DNA of 26,297 bases from Methylophilaceae bacterium (GTDB lineage: Bacteria; Pseudomonadota; Gammaproteobacteria; Burkholderiales; Methylophilaceae). The position numbers were made by a program, and so were the translations under genes. Location of the stretch: positions 1-26,297 of the forward strand of contig JANYIK010000049.1 in the NCBI GenBank assembly GCA_025362115.1, in the 5' to 3' direction. Below, piece after piece: positions 1 to 5,760 of the stretch (the first letter of the stretch is position 1; each line of letters opens with the position of its first letter). Below the pieces are notes generated by a model. That model was not told where the DNA came from. It ran no database searches and was given only the letters and a program-made list of their open reading frames with translations.

Positions 1-756
1 TTCATCATCTTGCTCGTAATAGCGTTTTGCCAAATCTACGATCAAGCGGCCAGCACGCAGGAATAATTGTTTTCTGTCAGCGTGAGTGGCAAGCGTAGAG
101 CCGTTTCCGGGCAGGCTCAAGCCCAGCGCCTCGGTCAGGCAGTTCATGGAGTTGGCGGTGAACATGCCAGAACACGAGCCGCAGGTAGGGCAGGCCGAAC
201 GTTCGATAGCTTCGGCTTTTTCGTCACTCACTTTGTCGTCGGCGGCAGCCACCATCGCGTCCACTAAATCCAGCTTTAGAATATCCCCCTGCCAGTTGAC
301 CTTGCCGGCTTCCATCGGTCCGCCGGAAACAAATACCACGGGAATGTTCAGGCGCAACGCAGCCATCAACATGCCCGGGGTGATCTTGTCGCAATTGGAA
401 ATGCACACCAGCGCATCGGCACAATGGGCGTTGACCATGTACTCCACCGAATCGGCAATCAAATCGCGGCTGGGGAGCGAATACAACATGCCGCCGTGGC
501 CCATGGCAATGCCATCATCCACCGCGATGGTGTTGAATTCCTTGGCCACGCCGCCAGCACGTTCGATTTCGCGAGCAACCAACTGCCCCATGTCCTTGAG
601 GTGGACGTGACCAGGAACGAACTGCGTAAATGAGTTGGAAACCGCGATGATAGGCTTGGAAAAATCTTCATCCTTCATGCCCGTGGCACGCCATAAGGCG
701 CGCGCTCCGGCCTGATTGCGCCCTTGGGTAGTGGTGTGGGAACGATATTTAGGCAT
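1..756 (-). CDS. ilvD: Dihydroxy-acid dehydratase, N-terminal part (runs off left edge)
   Basis: Dehydrates 2,3-dihydroxy-3-methylbutanoate and -pentanoate to the 2-keto acids in valine, isoleucine and leucine synthesis; cytoplasmic Fe-S enzyme. The window holds the first 252 codons of a family normally about 560-620 residues long; the rest lies left of base 1. Read on the minus strand it starts MPKYRSHTTTQGRN and stays very close to E. coli IlvD throughout. Visible signatures are NCDKITPGM near residues 121-129 (Cys122 as cluster ligand, Asp123 and Lys124 for metal binding), Asp81 in AVDDGIAMG, and CPTCGSCSGMF at 189-199, which carries another cluster cysteine. The ATG at 756 has a GAGG ribosome site about 7 bases upstream and matches the family N-terminus. 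It is transcribed divergently from lgt. No frame break is seen in the visible part. Confidence 0.96.
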   Translation of the reverse strand, partial: MPKYRSHTTTQGRNQAGARALWRATGMKDEDFSKPIIAVSNSFTQFVPGHVHLKDMGQLVAREIERAGGVAKEFNTIAVDDGIAMGHGGMLYSLPSRDLIADSVEYMVNAHCADALVCISNCDKITPGMLMAALRLNIPVVFVSGGPMEAGKVNWQGDILKLDLVDAMVAAADDKVSDEKAEAIERSACPTCGSCSGMFTANSMNCLTEALGLSLPGNGSTLATHADRKQLFLRAGRLIVDLAKRYYEQDDE

Positions 757-780
757 AACAAACCTCGAAAATTACTGACG

Positions 781-809
781 TATAATCCCGTAATTCTAAC
801 TCATTACGG
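781..809 (+). promoter_or_regulatory. Putative lgt promoter -10 box and palindromic operator-like site
   Basis: A perfect TATAAT lies at 781-786 in the 64-base gap between the divergent ilvD and lgt genes. No good -35 hexamer is visible 16-18 bases upstream. Directly after it is a perfect inverted repeat, CCGTAAT (788-794) and ATTACGG (803-809), with an 8-base centre. A start point near 793 would place the repeat across the transcription start and the short lgt leader. On the minus strand a TAGAAT (793-798) could be a -10 for ilvD. The promoter call is inference; the repeat is directly visible. Confidence 0.4.
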
Positions 810-820
810 CGTACTTACTT

Positions 821-1609
821 ATGCTGGTTCATCCCCACTTCGACCCCGTCGCCATCCATATTGGTTCCTTTGGCATCCATTGGTATGGCCTGATGTACCT
901 GACAGCGTTCATGGCCTTTTTGCTTCTCGCACGATGGCGCATCCGGCAGTTTCCTTCTAGTGGCTGGGCAGACGAGCACATAGACGACATGCTGTTCTAC
1001 GGTGCGCTGGGCGTTGTGCTGGGCGGACGGTTGGGTTATGTACTTTTTTACCAACCCGGCTACTTTATGGCGCATCCCACAGAAATTTTGGCAGTCTGGC
1101 AAGGCGGCATGTCATTCCACGGTGGATTCTTGGGCGTGCTGGCGGCGATGCTGTGGTTTGCACGTAAAGAACACAAACCCTGGCTGGCACTGATGGATTT
1201 TGTCGCACCGCTCGTGCCGCCGGGATTGGCGGCTGGGCGCATGGGCAATTTCATCAATGGCGAATTATGGGGACGCGCTACGGACGTGCCTTGGGGTATG
1301 GTGTTCCCACAAGTGGATAATGTAACGCGCCATCCTTCGCAGCTTTATGAATTTGGGCTGGAGGGTATCGTGCTATTTTTAATTTTATGGATTTATTCCA
1401 GCAAGCCACGTCCTGTGGGTGCAGTTTCCGGACTGTTTTTAATCGGTTACGGCAGCTTCAGATTTTTGTTGGAATTCACCCGTGAACCTGATGGCTACTT
1501 AGGCTTGCTGGCACTGGGTTTAAGTATGGGGCAGTGGCTGAGTTTGCCGATGGTGTTGGCGGGTGGTTGGTTGATGCGGCGTAGTTTTATATCCGCTCGC
1601 CCTGAGTAG
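821..1609 (+). CDS. lgt: Prolipoprotein diacylglyceryl transferase
   Basis: Inner-membrane enzyme that moves diacylglycerol from phosphatidylglycerol to the lipobox cysteine of prolipoproteins, the first step of lipoprotein maturation. The 262-residue product has the multi-helix hydrophobic pattern of Lgt, the N-terminal HWYGLMYL segment (residues about 21-28), GGMSFHGGFLG in the middle and the family signature GRMGNFINGELWGR near 139-152. The ATG start has no clear ribosome site, but it places the N-terminus correctly relative to E. coli Lgt (FDPVxxxIG followed by HWYGLMYL). The last residues, SARPE, and the TAG stop fall inside a REP-like repeat (1595-1631), so the natural C-terminus may once have been different. 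It is probably its own short transcript ahead of rnpB. Confidence 0.96.
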   Translation: MLVHPHFDPVAIHIGSFGIHWYGLMYLTAFMAFLLLARWRIRQFPSSGWADEHIDDMLFYGALGVVLGGRLGYVLFYQPGYFMAHPTEILAVWQGGMSFHGGFLGVLAAMLWFARKEHKPWLALMDFVAPLVPPGLAAGRMGNFINGELWGRATDVPWGMVFPQVDNVTRHPSQLYEFGLEGIVLFLILWIYSSKPRPVGAVSGLFLIGYGSFRFLLEFTREPDGYLGLLALGLSMGQWLSLPMVLAGGWLMRRSFISARPE

Positions 1610-1631
1610 GCCTTTAGGCCGTATCGAAGGG
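1595..1631 (-). repeat. REP-like intergenic repeat, copy A (overlaps lgt end)
   Basis: On the plus strand this reads a CCTGAGTA block, a self-complementary segment GGCCTTTAGGCC (1609-1620), then GTATCGAAGG. This matches the layout of a common bacterial intergenic repeat: GTTCGTCCTGAGTA, a small hairpin, GTATCGAAGG. Copy B (1645-1683) is the same unit in the opposite orientation. The outer CGTATCGAA (1620-1628) and TTCGATACG (1647-1655) are perfectly complementary, so the pair can also fold together. The strand given is arbitrary. Confidence 0.6.
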
Positions 1632-1644
1632 CAGATGAAGCTAT

Positions 1645-1683
1645 GGTTCGATACGCACTTCGTGCTACTCACCACGAACGGGG
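1645..1683 (+). repeat. REP-like intergenic repeat, copy B (inverted relative to copy A)
   Basis: Reads GGTTCGATAC, a small hairpin GCACTTCGTGC (1655-1665), then TACTCACCACGAACGGGG. Its reverse complement aligns with copy A on both flanks while the central hairpin differs in sequence but stays self-complementary. The unit ends about 17 bases before the putative rnpB -10 box, so it may affect readthrough from lgt or the rnpB promoter context. Confidence 0.6.
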
Positions 1684-1699
1684 CAGGCGGGGCGCATGA

Positions 1700-1705
1700 T
1701 AGAAT
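1700..1705 (+). promoter_or_regulatory. Putative rnpB -10 box
   Basis: TAGAAT ends 7 bases before the expected 5' end of the RNase P RNA at 1713, the right distance for a sigma70 -10 box if transcription begins at or next to the mature 5' end. No convincing -35 hexamer is found 16-18 bases upstream, where the end of the REP-like repeat and a G-rich stretch lie. Inference from position only. Confidence 0.35.
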
Positions 1706-1712
1706 CACACCT

Positions 1713-2053
1713 GAAGCTGGCCAGACAGTCGCCGCTCATGCAAATGAGGGGAGGAAAGTCCGGGCTGCATAGAGCGGGATGACGGCTAACGGCCGGACGC
1801 AGCAAGGTTGCAAAACCCCAAGGCGAGGAACAGGGCCACAGAGACGAGTAAATTGCGGTTCGCCGTGATGGACGTGAAACGCGGTAACCTCCATCCGCAG
1901 CAAGACCAAATAGGCTGGTAATAGCGTGGCTCGCGCTGCCAGCGGGTAGGTTGCTTGAGCGTACGAGTAATTGTGCGCCTAGAGGAATGACTGTCATGTC
2001 GCATTGATCTTGTATCGGTACGACCTACAAAACCCGGCTTATCGGCCAGCTTC
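1713..2053 (+). ncRNA. rnpB: RNase P RNA, bacterial type A
   Basis: Catalytic RNA that, with the RnpA protein, removes 5' leaders from tRNA precursors. The 5' end GAAGCTGGCCAGACAGTCGCCG and the 3' end CGGCTTATCGGCCAGCTTC pair as in other type A RNAs. Conserved cores are visible: GGGGAGGAAAGTCCGGGCT (1748-1766), the ACAGAGACGAG and GAAACGCGGTAACCTCC stretches as in betaproteobacterial RNAs, GCAAGACCAAATAG, GGGTAGG near 1944, and GAGGAATGACTGTC near 1982. P3 is reduced to CTCAT-GCAA-ATGAG (1735-1748), and the whole RNA is about 341 bases against 377 in E. coli. Ends are set by homology and could shift by a few bases. The first strong terminator is about 140 bases downstream, so the precursor may have a long 3' trailer. 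Confidence 0.95.
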
Positions 2054-2192
2054 TTTTTATTGCCACGATTTCAGACTTAGTTATCACTCCTCCCAAACTA
2101 CTTTCACTTGTTTTTGTATCTCTATATTTTTTAAGGATTTTTTATTTATTAACAAAACAATGTAAGTCTTTGATGCAAAAAGAAAAAACATG

Positions 2193-2222
2193 AAAAAAGT
2201 GCTTGCAAAGCACTTTTTTTTT
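2193..2222 (+). terminator. Intrinsic terminator, likely ending rnpB transcription
   Basis: A perfect 12-base-pair inverted repeat, AAAAAAGTGCTT (2193-2204) and AAGCACTTTTTT (2208-2219), with a 3-base loop and a run of nine T (2214-2222). The A run on the 5' side makes it look bidirectional, but no convergent gene exists. The 3' half of the stem and the loop also contain the -35 hexamer of the mra promoter. Confidence 0.85.
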
Positions 2223-2231
2223 ATCTATAGT
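2203..2231 (+). promoter_or_regulatory. Putative mra (dcw cluster) promoter
   Basis: TTGCAA (2203-2208) and TATAGT (2226-2231) are separated by exactly 17 bases, giving a good sigma70-type promoter with a start point near 2238, just at the first MraZ box. The -35 hexamer lies across the loop of the terminator at 2193-2222, and A/T runs upstream could act as an UP element. It would be the main promoter for mraZ and the genes after it. Confidence 0.65.
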
Positions 2232-2239
2232 GCCGGCTA

Positions 2240-2264
2240 GTGGGGAAAAGTGGGGTTTTGTGGG
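2240..2264 (+). promoter_or_regulatory. MraZ-binding repeats (operator)
   Basis: Three GTGGG boxes at 2240-2244, 2250-2254 and 2260-2264, each separated by 5 bases, so spaced one helical turn apart. This matches the MraZ-binding sites described for other bacteria, which are TGGGN direct repeats with 5-base spacers downstream of the mra promoter. They directly follow the predicted start point, where bound MraZ would repress its own operon. Confidence 0.85.
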
Positions 2265-2281
2265 GGTCGCTGCTTGAAGCT

Positions 2282-2305
2282 AAGGGCGAGTGGCGACTCC
2301 CTTTT
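2282..2305 (+). other. Possible leader hairpin upstream of mraZ
   Basis: In the mraZ leader GAGT (2288-2291) pairs with ACTC (2296-2299) around a GGCG loop, and the stem extends past a bulged C with AAGG against CCTTT, followed by TTTTG. It resembles a weak terminator or attenuator, but the stem is short and the U run has only four bases. Confidence 0.25.
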
Positions 2306-2354
2306 GTTAGCCCACTTTAACTTTATGCAGGATTGATTGGGGAGCTAAACAGAA

Positions 2355-2801
2355 GTGTTTCGTGGCGCTACATCGCTAAATCTGGATGCAAAAGGTCGTC
2401 TGGCTGTGCCTAGTCGGCACAGGGATGCCTTGATGAGCCAATCTGCGGGTCGTTTAGTGCTGACCGCGCACCCGCACGGCTGCTTGCTGCTCTACCCACA
2501 ACTCGCTTGGGAGCCAATTCAGTCCAAGCTCACTTCGCTTTCCAGCTTTAACAAACAATCTAGCGCTTTGCAGCGGCTGTTGGTCGGCCATGCGGAAGAC
2601 CTTGAGATGGACAGCGCCGGGCGCTTGCTGGTGTCTCCTACCTTGCGCGAATTCGCCAAGCTGGATAAGCAAGCCATGCTGGTCGGCCAAGGCAGCCACT
2701 TTGAGCTGTGGAATATGGAGGCTTGGAAAGCCCAATTGGCGGGCGTGATGACGGGCGACGACGTGTCGCTACCGGATGAGCTGGAGGGCTTTTCCTTGTG
2801 A
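2355..2801 (+). CDS. mraZ: Transcriptional regulator MraZ
   Basis: DNA-binding protein that represses the mra operon in E. coli; it sits first in most dcw clusters. The 148-residue product has two AbrB-like (SpoVT) halves, each with the hallmark DxxGRL: DAKGRL near residues 11-16 and DSAGRL near 86-91. The GTG start is chosen because MFRGATSLNLDAKGR matches the family N-terminus and GGGGAG lies 10 bases upstream. Length matches E. coli MraZ (152). The stop overlaps the rsmH start by 4 bases (GTGA). Autoregulation is supported by the three GTGGG boxes at 2240-2264. Confidence 0.97.
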   Translation: MFRGATSLNLDAKGRLAVPSRHRDALMSQSAGRLVLTAHPHGCLLLYPQLAWEPIQSKLTSLSSFNKQSSALQRLLVGHAEDLEMDSAGRLLVSPTLREFAKLDKQAMLVGQGSHFELWNMEAWKAQLAGVMTGDDVSLPDELEGFSL

Positions 2802-3739
2802 GTGATGGGCGCTTAGCCCATCAACCCGTTTTATTGCATGAGGCAGTAACCGCGCTAAATATCAAGCCCAACGGACTATATGTAGACGGCACCTTTGGGC
2901 GCGGTGGGCATAGCCGAGCGATTCTTGAGCGCTTAAACAAAACGGGTCGCCTGGTCGCGCTGGACAGAGACTTAAGCGCAGTGCAAGTCGCGCAAACACT
3001 GGATGATGCGCGTTTTTCCATCATCCATAGCCCGTTTAGCCGCATCCAGACGGCGCTGGCCGAACGCAACATCAGCCAAGCAGACGGTGTGTTGCTGGAT
3101 ATAGGCGTGTCGTCACCGCAGATAGACGAAGCCCAGCGTGGCTTCAGCTTCAGGGGCGATGGCCCGCTGGATATGCGTATGGATCAGTCGCGCGGGCAAA
3201 CGGCGGCGGAATTTTTAGCAACGACAACAGAGCAACAACTTCAGGAGGTGATAAAAAACTATGGTGAAGAACGGTTTGCTAAACAGATTGCAAGGGCGCT
3301 TGTTAAGGCTCGCACAGACGGGGAGCTCCTCCACACCACTCGACAACTTGCCGCGCTCGTGGCAAGCGCAGTCCACAAGGTCGAGCCTGGGCAGGACCCG
3401 GCGACACGCACCTTTCAAGCTTTACGGATTTTCCTCAATCAGGAGCTTGAGGAATTGTCGCTGACGCTACCCCAGTGCGCCAATCTGCTCAAACACGGCG
3501 GGCGGCTCGCCGTGATTAGCTTTCATTCTCTTGAAGACCGCATCGTGAAACACTTTATCCGCTCAGAACAAGACCGCGACGACCTTCCCAGCAACTTTCC
3601 AGTACGTGCGGCTGATTTGCCGCCGCCGCGATTGATGGCGATTGGCAAGCCGATCAAACCGTCGGCTCAGGAAATTAAAACCAATCCTCGCTCCAGAAGC
3701 GCGGTGTTACGGGTGGCTGAAAGAACCTCCGCGCCATGA
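2798..3739 (+). CDS. rsmH: 16S rRNA (cytosine-1402 N4) methyltransferase
   Basis: Adds the N4-methyl group to C1402 of 16S rRNA, using S-adenosylmethionine; cytoplasmic. The 313-residue protein shows the family blocks in order: HQPVLLHEAV at the N-terminus, SAM-binding VDGTFGRGGHS near residues 29-39, LLDIGVSSPQID near 99-110, GFSFRGDGPLDMRMD near 115-129 and VISFHSLEDRIVKHF near 239-253. The GTG start overlaps the mraZ stop by 4 bases and has GGAGGG 9 bases upstream. Formerly called mraW. It stands between mraZ and ftsL as in most dcw clusters. Confidence 0.97.
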   Translation: MSDGRLAHQPVLLHEAVTALNIKPNGLYVDGTFGRGGHSRAILERLNKTGRLVALDRDLSAVQVAQTLDDARFSIIHSPFSRIQTALAERNISQADGVLLDIGVSSPQIDEAQRGFSFRGDGPLDMRMDQSRGQTAAEFLATTTEQQLQEVIKNYGEERFAKQIARALVKARTDGELLHTTRQLAALVASAVHKVEPGQDPATRTFQALRIFLNQELEELSLTLPQCANLLKHGGRLAVISFHSLEDRIVKHFIRSEQDRDDLPSNFPVRAADLPPPRLMAIGKPIKPSAQEIKTNPRSRSAVLRVAERTSAP

Positions 3740-3766
3740 CCGGGGTAATCCATGATTGGGGTATCC

Positions 3767-4039
3767 ATGACTAAGCTCAATCTCATCTTGTTCGCCGTGT
3801 TACTCGCATGCGCCTTGAGTGTCGTCACCTCGCAACACAAAGCGCGCAAGCTCTACATCGAGCTGCAAGCCCAACAAAATCAAGCCAAACAATATGAAAT
3901 CGAGTGGGGGCAATTGCAGTTGGAGCAAAGCACTTGGGCAACGCACGCGCGCATTGAACAAATCGCCGCCAGTCATTTGCAGATGAAGGTGCCCGAAACC
4001 ACGCGTACGCAGGTGATACAACCGGAGGCGGTGCGCTAA
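3767..4039 (+). CDS. ftsL: Cell division protein FtsL
   Basis: Small bitopic divisome protein that, with FtsB and FtsQ, links early and late division proteins and activates FtsWI. From this ATG the product is 90 residues: a short N-terminus MTKLN, one membrane helix (about residues 5-22), then a periplasmic coiled-coil stretch rich in Gln, Leu and Glu (about 30-70). An in-frame ATG at 3752 would add MIGVS. The region 3741-3770 looks like a duplicated start signal, two GGGGTA-TCCATGA units in a row, so both starts have a G-rich ribosome site. The later one fits the family N-terminus (MxxLNxxL) better. The stop overlaps the ftsI start by one base. FtsL is poorly conserved in sequence, so size, topology and position carry the call. 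Confidence 0.9.
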   Translation: MTKLNLILFAVLLACALSVVTSQHKARKLYIELQAQQNQAKQYEIEWGQLQLEQSTWATHARIEQIAASHLQMKVPETTRTQVIQPEAVR

Positions 4040-5760
4040 TGGCTCAGGCTCAAGCCTTGGCGATGCGACTCCCGTCTTGGCGTAGACGCTGGCTGCTCAT
4101 TGGTTTGCTGGCTTGCTTTGCGCTATTACTGGGACGCTCGATTTACTTACAAGGTATGCACCGCGACTTCCTGCAGCAAAAAGGTGACCAGCGCTATAGC
4201 CGCACCATCAGCCTGTTCGCCCACCGCGGCATGATCACCGATCGCAACAAAGAACCACTAGCTATCAGTACGCCGGTGGAATCAGTTTGGGCAAGCCCAG
4301 CAGACGTTGAAATCACCCCAAAATTAACTAAAAAACTAGCCGAACTGCTGAAAGTAAAACCCGCCGACATCAACAAAAAACTCAAAAACGATGACAAAGA
4401 ATTTGTCTACCTGAAACGTCGCATGTCACCAGAAGACGCGGCACGAGTGATGCAACTCGGCATTCCAGGTGTGTTTTTACAGCGCGAATACCGTCGTTTT
4501 TATCCTGAGGGCGATAACGCAGCACACCTGATAGGCTTTACCGGCGTGGATGACCAAGGGCAAGAAGGCGTGGAATTGGTGTATCAAAACTGGCTGGCAG
4601 GTAAGTTGGGTAGCCGTCGCGTCATCAAAGACCGCCAAGGACATATCATTGAAGACTTGGAAGCCGTCAAAGTGCCGCAAGAAGGCCGTGACTTAGCGCT
4701 TTCTATTGATCGTCGCATTCAATACCTGGCGCACCGCGAGCTGGCCAAAGCCATTGAAATCAACAAGGCCAAGGCAGGCGGCATCATCGTCATAGACTCT
4801 CGCACCGGCGAAGTGTTAGCGCTGGCCAATCAACCCACCTACAACCCCAACCACCCAGTCAATATCGCAGGAAAATCTCGTAATCGCGCTATTGTAGACA
4901 CCTTTGAGCCGGGCTCCACTCTTAAGCCTTTCACCATCGCCACCGTGCTGGATAATGGCTCCTTTAAGCCCGACACCATGATCAACACTGGCAACGGCAA
5001 GCTCAACATTGGCCCTGCCACCATCAGTGACTCTCATCCCGCTGGCATCATCAGCGTGGCGCAAGTAATACAGAAATCCTCCAACGTGGGTGCAGCGAAA
5101 ATAGCGCTCACCTTGCGTCCACAAGCGATGTGGGGCACGTTCAATCAAGTCGGCTTTGGCTCGACAGCTCACGTAGGCTTTCCAGGTGAGGCTTCGGGTC
5201 GCTTGCGTCCGTGGCAGCATTGGCGGCCTATTGAACAGGCCACCATGGCCTATGGACATGGCATTTCCCTCAGCCTGATGCAGTTGGTACGCGCTTATAC
5301 CGTGTTTGCCAATGACGGTGAATTGAAGCCTATTTCCTTAGTGAAAATCAAAGACGCACCCATAGGCCAACACGTGTTTTCCGCACAAACCGCACATGAG
5401 GTGCGCGACATGCTGGAGTTGGTGGTGCAAGCGGGAGGCACCGCACCGCTGGCGCAAATAGCCGGCTATCGCGTAGCAGGCAAGACCGGCACCGCACACA
5501 AATTAGTGGGCGGCCAATACGCCGAAAACCTTTATGTATCCTCATTCATCGGCATGGCACCAGCCAGTAATCCACGTCTCATCATCGCAGTGATGGTGGA
5601 TGAACCCAGCGCTGGCCAATACTATGGTGGCGCGGTAGCCGCTCCAGTATTTCGCGAGGTCATGGCTGGCGCGCTACGTATTTTGTCAGTACCGCAAGAC
5701 GCGGCGGGCAAGACCATACAGCCCGGCGGCGCTTTCCCTGAAGTAAAGGAGAGCGTATGA
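4039..5760 (+). CDS. ftsI: Septal peptidoglycan transpeptidase FtsI (PBP3)
   Basis: Class B penicillin-binding protein that crosslinks septal peptidoglycan together with FtsW. The 573-residue protein has an N-terminal membrane anchor (about residues 18-37), the non-catalytic pedestal domain with HRGMITDRN near 62-70, and the transpeptidase domain. Active-site motifs are intact: STLK with nucleophile Ser293, SSN at 347-349, and KTGT at 482-485. The start overlaps the ftsL stop and has GGAGG (4024-4028) 10 bases upstream. Its stop overlaps the murE start by 4 bases. Length is typical of FtsI (about 570-590). Confidence 0.97.
   Translation: MAQAQALAMRLPSWRRRWLLIGLLACFALLLGRSIYLQGMHRDFLQQKGDQRYSRTISLFAHRGMITDRNKEPLAISTPVESVWASPADVEITPKLTKKLAELLKVKPADINKKLKNDDKEFVYLKRRMSPEDAARVMQLGIPGVFLQREYRRFYPEGDNAAHLIGFTGVDDQGQEGVELVYQNWLAGKLGSRRVIKDRQGHIIEDLEAVKVPQEGRDLALSIDRRIQYLAHRELAKAIEINKAKAGGIIVIDSRTGEVLALANQPTYNPNHPVNIAGKSRNRAIVDTFEPGSTLKPFTIATVLDNGSFKPDTMINTGNGKLNIGPATISDSHPAGIISVAQVIQKSSNVGAAKIALTLRPQAMWGTFNQVGFGSTAHVGFPGEASGRLRPWQHWRPIEQATMAYGHGISLSLMQLVRAYTVFANDGELKPISLVKIKDAPIGQHVFSAQTAHEVRDMLELVVQAGGTAPLAQIAGYRVAGKTGTAHKLVGGQYAENLYVSSFIGMAPASNPRLIIAVMVDEPSAGQYYGGAVAAPVFREVMAGALRILSVPQDAAGKTIQPGGAFPEVKESV

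Larger units (their letters stand above)
2054..2354. other. Gene-free gap between rnpB and mraZ
   Basis: About 300 bases with no credible coding frame. The left half (2054-2192) is AT-rich with many A and T runs; I see no gene or clear promoter there, and it may be rnpB 3' trailer. The right half holds an intrinsic terminator, the mra promoter, three MraZ-type boxes, a small leader hairpin and the mraZ ribosome site GGGGAG (2339-2344), each listed separately. Confidence 0.7.

Noticed and set aside
86..610. Open plus-strand frame of 174 codons
   Set aside because: It lies antisense to ilvD, whose minus-strand product matches dihydroxy-acid dehydratase throughout.
2108..2128. TTGTTT and TATATT in the rnpB-mraZ gap
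   Set aside because: Only 9 bases apart, so not a promoter; likely chance in AT-rich DNA.
2054..2354. tRNA gene, CRISPR array or small ORF in the longest gap
   Set aside because: No cloverleaf, no spaced repeats apart from the three GTGGG boxes, and no coding frame with a ribosome site.
4816..5259. Minus-strand frame of 147 codons inside ftsI
   Set aside because: Antisense to the transpeptidase domain of FtsI, with no recognisable protein features.
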